Source: Stomorhina lunata (Eukaryota > Arthropoda > Insecta > Diptera > Rhiniidae). Taken from it: a DNA stretch of 64,000 nt. The stretch is from NCBI GenBank assembly GCA_933228675.1, contig OW121744.1:98691526-98755525 (forward strand). The letters are read 5' to 3'. The position numbers and the translations under genes were made by a program. The notes beneath the pieces were generated by a model. That model did no database searches, was not told the origin of the DNA, and saw only the letters and a program-made list of their open reading frames with translations. Position 1 is the stretch's first letter; each line of letters starts with the position of its first letter. Positions 13,701 to 24,448 of this stretch are shown piece after piece.

Positions 13701-14511
13701 AAAAAGTTGACTGACTTAGACTAGATCAGTGCGCACATGCAACCCCAAGGGTTTTGGAAATATCCAGTAAATAGTCACTGGAGTTTCTCTTGGATACTTA
13801 CCTATAATGAGTTCGCTGTGGACATGCATCCGTACCAAACTGAAACCATGTTTTTTGGACAGACCATCCCCTCTGGTGGAGCTGATCCTATTTAAACTCT
13901 TTCCGGTATATACACGACTTGTATATGTATATGACGACTTGTAGCGCCCCAACAAGGCTAAGGGCTGATATACTACACACACATTTACACATTTATCCCG
14001 ATTCGACTCAGCTCCCAAAGATACGGCATCCTCCCAATCATATCAGCAGAGTCGAGCCGCACTCCGAAGGAGCCCATACAGCCAAATCGCTTTACTTCCT
14101 GACACTCACAGAACGTACTAAACACCATTAATGCATACTCACTCACACTTCTCACTCTATCCTGAGTGCCAAGCAACCCACTCACATCATAAACGTCCTC
14201 AGTTATAAATTACCTTGAACCTTCTTGGTCACATATGTGAATACCCGGTCCAGGTATTTACACAACACATGCTTCCAATCCTTATACTCAGTAACTGCAG
14301 TAACACGTACCTGACTAATTCAACGGACGCTAATATAGAAATTTAAGCCCATCATTGGATTCAATGGTTTTTCGAGGACTGGCTTTTGTAAATCCCATAT
14401 GCGACAATTTTGTTTGTTTTAATTACAACCTGTTTGAGTGGATTTTCTTATTCGTTGCCTATCTCGCGGGATCTAGTCTAATGCAGCGCTGGCTATAATG
14501 TCATGAGACTT
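13701..14511. other. Unassigned, less AT-rich stretch at edge of transposon graveyard
   Basis: The composition shifts to a more balanced one like that of the LINE remnants downstream, and open frames of 66-100 codons occur on both strands (the longest is minus, 13716-14018). None matches a domain I know. The minus-strand reading is broken by stops, as in a decayed transposon. It may belong to the LINE fragment to its right. Confidence 0.35.
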
Positions 14512-14740
14512 TCAGATCTTATAACAAATCCATCCCATGACTCGTGATCTTCGTTTTCCTGAATTTAATCTTAGTCCTGCCCTGGTACCGGCTTTAACCA
14601 GGCCAGTCGAGAGCCGAGACTCCACACTATTCCTCATTCTTCTGCAAGGGCTTCTATCTTGACAGCGTTTAAAGCTATGTTGAAGACATAAAGCATAACC
14701 TTTGGTGGAAATGTACTTTATTTCCTTATAGTCCAAATTC
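14512..14740 (-). mobile_element. LINE reverse transcriptase fragment (tentative)
   Basis: Reading the minus strand, one frame gives YVFNIALNAV, resembling the region before the RT catalytic box. The adjacent frame gives AGLRLNSGK, which resembles the GLxINxxKTK motif of RT region D in non-LTR elements. Frameshifts separate the pieces and no YADD box survives. I infer a short, badly decayed LINE; the motif match is modest. Confidence 0.35.
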
Positions 14741-14814
14741 TTAACTGTATGATATGAATTCCTATCTCATTCGGAGTCCTCTTTAAGTTCGTTTTAATAC
14801 AATCTAAGTTAAAA

Positions 14815-14985
14815 AAGGGTTATGTAGTTTGAAACCAAGCAACCTTTCTAATTGATCTTAGCCAGACTCATCTTAGTTATACTTTATCTCAACTGTGGAC
14901 ACTGAACTCCTCATCATATCACCCGGGGAACTACGTTAGGCCCGTTAATGTAATAAGCTAACAGGTGCCGCGAGTTATCCCATAA
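14815..14985. mobile_element. Relic of the TIR family, left internal piece
   Basis: This stretch aligns to about 157-350 of copy A and 61700-61862 of copy B. Shared phrases include CATCTCAACTG near its left side, TATCACCC, CCCGTTAATGTA and GTTATCCCATAAG. It is clearly more diverged than the two long copies are from each other. It stops where the plus-strand LINE sequence begins. Confidence 0.65.
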
Positions 14986-15006
14986 GAAATATAAAAAGTC
15001 GGTAAT

Positions 15007-15755
15007 AATTTCTCTCGATACATATCGAGTTTTCTCTGGGACCGCACTATAAGAGTTGTAATAGATGGGATCTCATCAAACGAGTTAACGATCAATTCAA
15101 GGGTACCGCAAGGCTCCGTTCCATCTCCTAACCTACTTCTTAATGACCTCCTACGTCAAACTTCCTATATACTCTTTTGCAGATGATAGCAACATTAGTC
15201 CCTCATACTCATTAAATTATAGAACAAGCCTCTTGGAGATTAAGGCCATAAGACAACATTTGAACGAAACGTTAAATCGGGATCTTAGTACAAGCTCCGA
15301 ATAGGGTCGATTTTAATACCCGGAAGGCCTAATGTTGTGTTTTAACATACAAGCGCATGTGCGATCATCTGTATTTTGATAATTTAGATAATTTAGAATC
15401 AGAAGCTCTTGATGTTCTAAGCGTGAGAATTTAGTGTGATGTCCGTTGGACTAGGCACATTTTTCAAAAGTCGAATGAAGCATATCTGACTTGTATCCGA
15501 CAGAAAATGGAATATAACCCTCATTTATGGGCCGGTCCAAAAATAATTTATTTTGGAGCTTCCCGACTGCTGAATTAGAATCAGAAGCTCTTGATGTTCT
15601 AAGCATGAGAATTTAGTGTGATGTCCGTTGGACTAGATACATTTTTCAAGAGTCGAAACAAGCATATCGGACTTGTATCCGACAGAAAATGGAATATAAC
15701 CCTCATTTATGGGCCGGTCCAAAAATTGTTTATTTCGGAGCTTCCCGACTGCTGA
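15007..15755 (+). mobile_element. LINE (non-LTR) reverse transcriptase remnant, plus strand
   Basis: Translation from about 15007 gives an RT palm segment: SRYISSF, then IRVVIDGIS, then VPQGSV (15103-15120, RT motif B). After a one-base frameshift comes FADDSN (15176-15193), the catalytic box of motif C with both aspartates intact. NETLNRDLS follows, and further on SEALDVLSVRI, CDVRWTRHIF and KMEYNPHLWAG, the region after the palm in this class of insect LINE. Stops and frameshifts make it non-functional, and neither an endonuclease nor a 3' tail was seen. It sits between two pieces of the TIR family (14815-14985 and 15880-15985), so it either inserted there or was carried by an ancestral, longer form. 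Confidence 0.8.
15394..15755 (+). repeat. 182-bp tandem duplication inside the LINE remnant
   Basis: 15394-15575 and 15576-15755 are nearly identical. Both start TAGAATCAGAAGCTCTTGAT and both end in CTTCCCGACTGCTGA. The duplicated segment encodes the SEALDV..MEYNPHLWAG region, so the LINE C-terminal reading occurs twice. The duplication arose after the element died. Confidence 0.9.
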
Positions 15756-15879
15756 GAGGGAAGGACAAAGATGCCTATATCTGAAAACCGTGCATCTATA
15801 TAAAACACTCGTGTTTCTTCTAGAGTACATCCATTCGTGGTCGGCTGGACAGAAAATCGCACAACCCATTACAGAGCAA

Positions 15880-15985
15880 ATTCATTCTTTAGGCTTCGAA
15901 ATTGCAGAATATCCGCACAAGATTGAAGCGCATGTGTTTCTAAAATTTGCTCGGCCATTGACGTTCTTCTGTTATCCTTGACTCC
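15880..15985. mobile_element. Relic of the TIR family, right internal piece
   Basis: This aligns with about 505-565 of copy A and 62015-62095 of copy B. Examples are GAATATCCGCACAAGATTGA here against GAATATTCACACAAGATCGA in copy A, and TTCTAAAATTTGCTCGG here against TTCTAAAATATGCTCGG in copy B. Together with 14815-14985 it brackets the plus-strand LINE remnant. Confidence 0.6.
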
Positions 15986-16044
15986 CAGTGGAGCATAGGT
16001 TGTAATTATAGGCTGGTTAACTGGTTGTAATTATAGGCTATTTA

Positions 16045-16880
16045 AGTAAGTAACAAACGTGATCCACATCTTCTAAGGTGCTGTTGTTGATTTTAAAAGT
16101 CCTGGATGTAGAACAGTTGTTTTCCGCCTGTCCTGGTAGGGATTTTGATGACACTGTATGGCATTTTGGACATGTCTGGATAGTTGTGAGATATCAGATA
16201 GATATCGTCAGCATAGCCTAGATTCTATAATCAAAAACCTTCACACAATTTCTAGTTCTCTCTTGACAAGTAAGAAAAATGGGGACATAATATATCCTTT
16301 CTTTCTCATCTTTAGCTACGAGAATTTTGCGAATAAGTTGGTTTAAATTTAGTATTCGACAGCTTGTATTTTTATATAGGACTTGAATAGGATTAACTGA
16401 CTTAACGAAATAATTGGAACCTAATAATTTGGCTTTAGACCGTGTAAATCTACCACTGGCCAGATCTTCACACAAATTCTGGAGACACTTTTGCGTTCAT
16501 AATAGTTTTTCTTTAAAAAGATAAAAAAATTCAATTCTTCAACTTTTAGCTGGACAACTTTAATTTTAGCTTGACACTGGACAAGCGCTAAAAAAGCTGG
16601 ACAATTCAGTCTAATCCAGCCTGACTGGCAACCCTACAGGGACCCCTTTACATTGTATTAATGGCTTTTTTAAAATCTGTAAAACTTAAGTTCAATGGGG
16701 ATCTTCATTCCACCGGTTGCTCTACAATCACTCTTAAGCTATTAACATGGCCGAGGTACAATTGTTTTGAACGGAAACCTGCTTGCTTCTTCCTCATTTA
16801 ACTGTGGCGACAATTTGTTTGAAATTCTTGTTAATGGTGCTGGGAAATGTAATGCCCCTCCAATTACTTCGGTCTGAGAA
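16045..16880 (-). mobile_element. LINE reverse transcriptase remnant of a second family
   Basis: Read on the minus strand from about 16880 down, it shows the ordered RT signatures of a non-LTR retrotransposon: NWRGITFPSTIN; QAGFRS; LRVIVEQPVE; FTDFKKAI (motif A, catalytic Asp present); VLYKNTSCRILN; YADDIYLIS (YADD at 16204-16215, motif C); and FKINNSTLEDVDHVCYL. The pieces lie in different frames with stops between them, so the gene is dead. About 130 bases at roughly 16490-16625, containing AGCTGGACAA phrases, look foreign to the RT and may be a nested insertion. The motif set differs from both other LINE remnants here, so this is a separate family. Clade not assigned. Confidence 0.8.
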
Positions 16881-17289
16881 AACCGATCTCTCAATCACCA
16901 GGTTACTTTTAGCACCCAAACCAGTAAATAAATAGATCTGGATTTTCTGTTATATTTCTGATAGCATCTTACTATCAACTCTTCCATATATTTGTTATCG
17001 GAGAATATTTGGGCACTGAAATCGATCGATTTTCATCATAATATCGCCTATGTTATATCAAAGATATCAGATATCAATCGTCCTCCCCAGGAGACTATAG
17101 AACTCCACTTTGGTTGACATATTGAAAGGCTTTGTCTTACTGGAAAGGTATTGTATGCATGTTAGGTTTCTGACTCGAGTGATTATTCAGTTAGAGTTTG
17201 GTTTCCAATAGATCATTGCTTTTTGATATTCCATTGATAGTATTAATCTACTAGATTGTGATCGGTCAAATGGTTTTCCGGAATTGATT
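16881..17289. other. Unassigned spacer between two LINE remnants
   Basis: Moderately complex sequence with no recognisable domain on either strand. It could be 5' sequence of the LINE to its left or older decayed transposon DNA. Confidence 0.4.
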
Positions 17290-18415
17290 AAGGTTGTTGT
17301 TGTGGTTGTAACAGCTCTAACATTTACAATTTTATAATTTTTTATGGGGGATCTGATTGGAGATCAAGGCCAAGAAATTGTGCTACTTCTACTGGATGAG
17401 TCCAAGTGAACTAGCATTGGCGGTACAGTTGAAAATATGGGGGCTATCATGAGGACCCTGGCCATAAGCTGGGCATATGTTTGGGATGACAAGGTCTATG
17501 CGGGTTTAAAAGATATTTAATTTGTTGCTCCAGCCCGATCTCAGTTGAGCCATTATAACCTGAAATCGCGGAGTTGATGGCGTCTTTATGAATGTTATTT
17601 AATGCTGACATGTACGAGGTATGATCTTAAGGATCAAGTACATATCTTCGTATTCTATCCTCATACAGGCGAAGATCTTTCCTGACATGACTCGGGGAAG
17701 ATGCCAACTGTATGATTTTAAAGTTTGGATAATTTCTCCGATGACATCCAAAAAGGAACTTCTGAGATAGCATAATGTTGTGTTTCTTTACTGGTTTCCT
17801 CATGAAGATGATGTGGTGAGGTAATTCGTAGGCAGCCTGTTATAGTTCTTAGGGCTGCATTTTGGCAGCATTGAATATTTCTCCTTTGAGAATCACATAG
17901 CGACGCTGACCACACTGGAGCAGCATAAATTGCCCCTGACCGATCAATCGCTTAATAGGTAGACAGCAAGGTTTCTTTGTCCATTTACCAAGTACCGACG
18001 GCTAGTGCTTTAAGGACCTTGTTTCTACATCTCAATTTATGCGCGACAGTTGTGGCATGTGCTGACGAAGTAAAAAGGCTGTCGAGTGTAACTCCCAGGA
18101 TTTTCGGGTGGAATTGGTACACTATCGATCTCGACGCCAAGTTGTAGGCTTACTTATTTTGTCCAGGTGGTAAATAATGCCGCTGAGGATTTAGTTGATT
18201 GTATCTTCAGGTTACTTTCAGTGAAGAAATTGTGGATGACACCGAGATAACGATTCACCTTAACGCGTAGGTGTTCCACGTTATGGCCGATTGCCATTAT
18301 CGTGTAGTGTTCCGCATATGATATCACTTCAACGCCTTGCGGCGGAGTTAGCAGTTTAGAGAGGTAGAAGTTAACACTATTCCGACCGAAGGTGTCAAAA
18401 GACATCTTTTTAAAC
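17290..18415 (-). mobile_element. LINE ORF2 3' half and tail, third family
   Basis: Minus-strand reading from 18405: FYLSKLLTPPQGVEVISYAE with the catalytic box altered from YADD to YAEH (18307-18318); LKIQSTKSSAALFTTWTK; ILGVTLDSLFTSS; HKLRCRNKVLKALAVGTW; APVWSASLCD; QNAALRTITGCL; then a C-terminal zinc-knuckle-like CPAYGQGPHD..HIFNC whose second Cys is replaced by Tyr; and, after a frameshift, WTHPVEVAQFLGLDL ending in TAA at 17344-17342. The 3' tail is a CAA-type simple repeat (ACAACCACAACAACAACC, about 17288-17310), a typical LINE ending. These signatures resemble the Jockey/LOA groups of insects; the clade is from memory. At least two frameshifts and the lost catalytic Asp make it inactive. 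Confidence 0.85.
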
Positions 18416-18597
18416 TTTGACTTGAATTTTTTTTTTTAGTTGAATAATTTTTTCAAATTTTTTTTTTTGACAATTCATATAATAGTTGTTAAAATTATTT
18501 TAACAACTATTATATGAATTGTCAAAAAAAAAAATTTGAAAAAATTATTCAACTTATTATTCAACTTAAAAAATAATTTCGGTCGGAATAGTGTTAA
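18371..18597. repeat. Large foldback with 58-bp perfect inner stem
   Basis: 18438-18495 and 18497-18554 are perfect reverse complements separated by one base. Further out, TTAACACTATTCCGACCGAA (18371-18390) has its exact reverse complement at 18578-18597. The left outer arm is LINE coding sequence (NSVNF region), so LINE DNA was copied in inverted orientation when the foldback formed. An extra TTATTCAACT follows the right inner arm. Confidence 0.9.
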
Positions 18598-18970
18598 ACA
18601 GAAATAATGTCATATTATATGCTGTAGCAATCTCGCCAAAGATAGGCCAATGTATCTCCCTTAGGCCAAGGAAACTGAGGCGAAAATTGTAAAATACACG
18701 GTATAGATATACGAGCCGTAAAAGTTTCATAGGCGTTATAGCTTTCCATGTTTCAATATTGGTACAGATTTTTATGCTAATGAGTCGTTGTTAAATTATA
18801 ATTTATTTTTTTCATTTGCTTCTGTTTTGTTTATCATTTTTACTTGAGAGTGGTACCTGAGTACCTGGTACCAGAGCAACAAGCAAACCTCCAGGAAGCT
18901 GTTATTAAGTAATTCATATAGCGAAACGATAGTACCTTAAATGTTGTACATACGCCCAGATGAATCGCCG
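18598..18970. other. Spacer without recognised features
   Basis: Unique sequence next to the foldback. The part near 18845-18965 is less AT-rich and may be transposon-derived, but no domain was identified. Confidence 0.4.
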
Positions 18971-19172
18971 ACTACATAATGACAAGATCTTAAATAGATC
19001 ATGACTATATTATAACTAGATCATGATTAGATCATCACTAGAATATGACTATGTAATGATTACATTATGACTAGATCATAATAGGATCATGTCTAGATCA
19101 CAGCTTGATCAGGATCAGATCATAACTAAATAATGATCAGATCATGACTTTATCCAAACTAGATTATGACTG
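18971..19172. repeat. Degenerate 12-bp array, CTAGATCATGA phase
   Basis: Around sixteen diverged units based on ACTAGATCATGA. The same motif in reverse complement forms the array at 19843-20155. Confidence 0.75.
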
Positions 19173-19842
19173 TATAAGGATTTTTATTTACTTATTCAAT
19201 TTTAATTCTTTTAGTTTTATAATTAGGCTCCATTGCCCTTAATGCATTAATAATCATTCTAACTTATTTTACCATTATTCTTACATATAATAATAATTTT
19301 TCTTTATCTCAAAGTTAATGCTAAAGCTTATTTATTTTAACCAAATACATACGTTTAGGTAATATATTTAATAACATGGCAACAGCGACAGCAGTTCTTT
19401 TTTTTTTTTTGATTATACCATAAACATTTGTATGCTCCAAGAATTGGCGTTGCATACCGGCAGTGTCAGCGTCTTTAAAGAATAAACAACAAATCGTTTG
19501 TGCTTGTGTTTGTTGTGAATGCATTTATTAAACATAATTGCATGTGGGCGTGGCTGGTTGAAATTTCTTTGATTAAACTCGATTAAAATCGCAACTTATT
19601 TAAAAGGAAGTTTTCGTTTTTTTTTTGTTGTTGTTTTATTATTATTTTGATATTTCATTATTATTTATTATTTTTTTTTAGTTTTGTTATATTATTATTT
19701 TATGCATCCATATGCTTTGTGTTCGGTTTGATTTGCTTTATAATGTGAGTTAATTTAGTGTTGCATGCTACAGGTGGGCGATAGCGAATTGAATTTGATT
19801 GAAAAATAAAATTTAGTTGAGTTTTCTATTACTGCTTTGAAA
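19173..19842. other. Unique segment between inverted 12-bp arrays
   Basis: AT-rich sequence with a poly-T run near 19397-19410 and TTG/TTA triplet stretches near 19615-19700. No gene recognised. Its flanking arrays are in opposite orientation. Confidence 0.45.
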
Positions 19843-20155
19843 TAGTCATGATCTAGCTATGATGTAGTAACGATCATCTTGTACTCTAGTCATGATTTGA
19901 TTGTGACTATAGTCATTGAATTGTCATGATCTAGTTATGATCATGTTATTATATAGTTATCTTACAGACATAATATTGTAATGATCTAGTAGTAAGAGTC
20001 ATAATGTAGACATTATATAGTCATGATCTGACTATAATCTAGTCACGATCTGGTCAAGATCTAGTTATGATCTTTTCTTGATATTGTAATGATCTAGTCA
20101 TGATCTAGATCACATGTAGTCTTGATCATGCTATGATATAGCTTTGATCTAGCTT
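19843..20155. repeat. Degenerate 12-bp array, TCATGATCTAG phase
   Basis: Units of TAGTCATGATCT, the reverse complement of the array at 18971-19172. It abuts the 31-bp satellite directly at about 20155, without a spacer. Confidence 0.75.
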
Positions 20156-22889
20156 CTACAGAAATGTCTTCCTAACGTCAACTTTTCTATGGAAATGTCT
20201 TCCTAATATAAACTTTTCTATAGAAATGTATTCCTAACGTCAACTTTTCTATAGAAATGTCTTCCTAACGTGAACCATTCTATAAAAATTTCTTCCTCAC
20301 GTCAACTTTTCTATGGAAATGCCTTTTTGAAGTCAACTTTTCTATAAAATTTTCTTCTTAACGTCAACTTTTCTACAGAAATGTCTTACTAACATCAACT
20401 TTTCGTTATAAATGTCTTTCTAACGTCAAACTTTCTATAGAAGAGTCTTCCTAACGTCAACTTTTCGATAGAAATGTCTTTCTAATGTCAACTTTTCTAT
20501 AGAAATGTCTTCCTAACTTCAACTTTTCTATAGAAATGTCTTCCTAACGCCAACTTTTCTATAGAAATGTCTTCCTAACGTCAACTTTTCTATAGAAATG
20601 TCTTCCTAACGTCAACTTTTCTATAGAAATGTCTTCCTAACGTCAACTTTTCTATAGAAATGTCTTTCTATCGTCAACTTTTCTATAGGAATGTCTTTCT
20701 ATCGTCAACTTTTCTATAGGAATGTATTCCTATCGTCAACTTTCCTATAGAAATGTCTTCCTATCGTCAACTTTCCTATAGAAATGTCTTCCTATCGTCA
20801 AATTTTCTATAGAAATGTCTTCCTATCGTCAACTTTTCTATAGAAATGTCTTCCTGTCGTCAACTTTTCTATAGAAATGTCTTCCTGTCGTCAACTTTTC
20901 TATAGAAATGTCGTCCTGTCGTCAACTTTTCTATAGAAATGTTTTCCTGTCGTCAACTTTTTTATAGAAATGTCTTCCTGTCGTCAACTTTTCTATAGAA
21001 ATGTCTTCCTATCGTCAACTTTTCTATAGAAATGTCTTCCTATCGTCAAATTTTCTATAGAAATGTCTTCCTATAGTCAACTTTTCTATAGAAATGTCTT
21101 CCTGTCGTCAACTTTTCTATAGAAATGTCTTCCTGTCGTCAACTTTTTTATAGAAATGTCTACCTGTCGTCAACTTTTCTATAGAAATGTCTTCCTGTCG
21201 TCAACTTTTCTATAGAAATGTTTTCCTGTCGTCAACTTTTCTATAGAAATGTTTTCCTGTCGTCAACTTTTCTATAGAAATGTCTTCCTGTAGTCAACTT
21301 TTCTATAGAAATGTCTTCCTGTCGTCAACTTTTCTATAGAAATATCTTCCTTTTTTCAACTTTTCTATAGAAGTGTCTTAATATCGTCAACTTTTCTATA
21401 GTAAAGTCTTCCTATCGTCAACTTTTCTAGAGAAATGCCTTCCTATCGTCAACTTCTCTATAGAAATGTCTTCCTATCGTCAACTTTTCTATAGAAATGT
21501 CTTCCTATCGTCAACTTTTCTATAGAAATGTTTCCTATCGTCAACTTTTCTCTAGAAATGTCTTCCTATCGTCAAATTTTTTATAGAAATGTCTTCCTAT
21601 CGTCAACTTTTCTTTAGAAATGTCTTCCTATCGTCAAGTTTTCTATAGAAATTTCTTTCTATTGTCAAATTTTTTATAGAAATGTCTTCCTATCGTCAAA
21701 TTTTTTATAGAAATGTCTTCCTTTCGTCAACTTTTCTTTAGAAATGTCTTCCTATCGTCAAGTTTTCTATAGAAATTTCTTCCTATTGTCAAATTTTTTA
21801 TAGAAATGTCTTCCTGTCGTCAACTTTTCTATAGAAATGTCTTCCTGTCGTCAACTTTTCTATAGAAATGTCTTCCTGTCGTCAACTTTTCTATAGAAAT
21901 GTCTTCCTGTCGTCAACTTTTCTATAGAAATGTCTTCCTGTCGTCAACTTTTCTATAGAAATGTCTTCCTGTCGTCAACTTTTCTATAGAAATGTCTTCC
22001 TGTCGTCAACTTTTCTATAGAAATGTCTTCCTGTCGTCAACTTTTCTATAGAAATGTCTTCCTGTCGTCAACTTTTCTATAGAAATGTCTTCCTGTCGTC
22101 AACTTTTCTATAGAAATGTCTTCCTGTCGTCAACTTTTCTATAGAAATGTCTTCCTGTCGTCAACTTTTCTATAGAAATGTCTTCCTGTCGTCAACTTTT
22201 CTATAGAAATGTCTTCCTGTCGTCAACTTTTCTATAGAAATGTCTTTCTGTCGTCAACTTTTCTATAGAAATGTCTTCCTGTCGTCAACTTTTCTATAGA
22301 AATGTCTTCCTGTCGTCAACTTTTCTATAAAAATGTCTTCCTGTCGTCAACTTTTCTATAGAAATGTCTTCCTGTCGTCAACTTTTCTATAGAAATGTCT
22401 TCCTGTCGTCAACTTTTCTATAGAAATGTCTTCCTGTCGTCAACTTTTCTGTAGAAATGTCTTCGTGTCGTCAACTTTTCTATAGAAATGTCTTCCTATC
22501 GTCAACTTTTCTTTAGAAATGTCTTCCTATCGTCAACTTTTCTCTAGAAATGTCTTCCTGTCGTCAACTTTTCCATAGAAATTTCTTCCTATCGTCAACT
22601 TTTCTCTAGAAATGTCTTCCTATCGTCAACTTTTCTCTAGAAATGTCTTCCTATAGTCAACTTTTCTCTAGAAATGTCTTCCTATCGTCAAATTTTCTAT
22701 AGAAAAGTCTTCCTATCGTCAACTTTTCTATAGAAAAGTCTTCCTATCGTCAACTTTTCTATAGAAAAGTCTTCCTATCGTCAACTTTTCTATAGAAAAG
22801 TCTTCCTGTCGTCAACTTTTCTATAAAAATGTCTTCTTATCTTCAACTTTTCTATAGAAATGTCTTCATATTGTCAACTTTTCTATAGA
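20153..22889. repeat. 31-bp satellite, about 88 units
   Basis: Tandem units of strictly about 31 bases, made of TCTTCCTGTCGTCAAC followed by TTTTCTATAGAAATG. The first half varies in blocks (AACGTCAAC on the left, TATCGTCAAC, then TGTCGTCAAC). The most homogeneous stretch is about 21800-22440. A four-unit higher-order repeat is marked by a rare TCAAGTTTTC variant at 21634 and 21758, exactly 124 bases apart. There are no unique spacers, so this is not CRISPR. Confidence 0.95.
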
Positions 22890-24078
22890 CTAATAATAGC
22901 TACATTCTTAGCTCCATTCTTAGCTCCAATCAAAATTTTAGCTTTGGTCCTAGTATTGATCATTCTTTATAGAGTACCTTTCAAGTCGACTTCTAACTCG
23001 TAGCTCCTCTCAAACTCCATTTGGTTGATAAATTTAAAAAAGGATTATAACCTGCTTTTAAGGAATTTTTAATCTTCATTATAAGTAGTTTTTTTGTGTG
23101 TAACCTCTTCTGCTTCATTTTCATTATAAAAATTTTTTTTTTTCCAGCTCATCATCTTCCAGAAGATATGGGATTTTTATTCAGTTCGCTGCTCCATTCA
23201 TTCATTCATTGTATTGTAATTATACTTCATAAATCAGTTGACTTTGAGACTTTTTTGATTTTTGGTTTTTGTTTTTATATTCCTCTTCCTTTAATATTAT
23301 TTATTTCTGTTTTTATTGCAAATGTTGTATATATTGGCTATTTAACGAAATCATCAGAAAGAAAAAAAAAAACACAGAAATTCCTGCTAAACCTTAACCG
23401 GCAACTAGTCCTGCTTCTCCCGCTGCTGCTGCTTCAGCCTTAACTTTTCTTAGCCATTCAATGCGTTTTTGGTCTCTGGTGCAGACTTGTGAATCTTTTA
23501 AGATTATTTATACATTTTTTTTCATTCTGTTCCTCTTCTTGGCTCTAAGTTGTATAAATTTTCATAAAACTTATAATTAAATAAATTATTGTGTATGTAT
23601 GCAGATGTACAAGTTCGTGTATGTTTGTGATATTATGTGTTTGATTAATGAAAATCTCAATAAATTATAAACGCGAAATTAAAAAATAAAAGCAAAGCTT
23701 AAGAAAAACTCAAACAAAAAAAAAAAATAAAAAACTGTGGCAAGTTGTTCTGGCCATTTCGAAAAATAATATATATTTTTATGTTTTAAATAATAAATGA
23801 GATAAAACTGAAATGATTATAACTTTGTTGCGAAAGCATAAAATTAGCCAGGAATTTTTTTGTTGTTGCTGTTAGTTTCAGGATTAAAAGTGTGTCTGGG
23901 CGATTATAGTGAAATTAGTAATGTGGCTAAACATGTTCTAGTGACGTTTACAAACATGTTTTTGGGTGTTGGTAATTATTTGTGAGAGCTTTAAATTTTA
24001 TATGATTTTTTTCTTAAATTAATTATTGTTAAAATTGTCCTCCAATTCTTTAGCAGAAATTTTAATGTTTTTAAGTTT
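22890..24078. other. Unique stretch, no gene assigned
   Basis: AT-rich sequence with T-rich and A-rich runs. A 115-codon frame at 23096-23443 (plus) opens with a non-ATG codon and is dominated by Phe, Ile, Leu and Ser, which T-rich DNA gives by default; I do not call it a gene. GCAACATGTTGC copies begin at 24080. Confidence 0.5.
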
Positions 24079-24190
24079 AGCAACATGTTGCTAAGTTTTT
24101 GTGAAATCTGATTATCTCCAGACTTCAACGAAACAATGATAAATATTTCTCTAAGACTTGATTTTTAGCCTCACTAATATCAGCGCTATT

Positions 24191-24448
24191 AAGGTACAGG
24201 GCCAATACACGCGGCATGCGGCTGCGGGCTGTCGTAGTATTACCAGTACATAAAATGTGTGCTTGTTTACAAAAATGTTCATATAAAAAAATATTTGAGT
24301 AGGATATAATTAAATCTGGCAGCACTAAAAAAATCTGCCACGCGGAAAAGTAGAAAAAACTTATACTTTTTCCATTGCCGCTTGAAATTTGACAAATCAA
24401 AAAACAGCTGATTGCCGCCCGCAGCCGCGTGCATTGGCCTTCTACCTT
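24191..24448. mobile_element. 258-bp MITE-like element
   Basis: Inverted termini: left AAGGTACAGGGCCAATACAC at 24191, then a CGCGGC/GCGGCTGCGGGC stretch; the right end, reverse complemented, starts AAGGTAGAAGGCCAATGCAC and continues with the same GC-rich motif. It is strikingly GC-rich at both ends in an AT-rich context. If the TIR begins at AGGTA, the flanks show a TTA duplication, as in PIF/Harbinger elements; that assignment is inferred. It carries no transposase. It sits inside the palindrome array: removing it brings the two neighbouring GCAACATGTTGC copies (24080 and 24470) to about 129 bases apart. Confidence 0.8.

Noticed and set aside
20153..22889. CRISPR-like regularity of a 31-base repeat
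   Set aside because: The units are contiguous with no unique spacers, there are no cas genes, and the context is eukaryotic. It is a satellite.
23096..23443. 115-codon plus-strand frame with membrane-like composition
   Set aside because: T-rich DNA gives Phe/Leu/Ile runs by default, and the frame opens with a non-ATG codon. No family resemblance.
24125..24400. 91-codon minus-strand frame
   Set aside because: It lies across the MITE and has no transposase-like motif.
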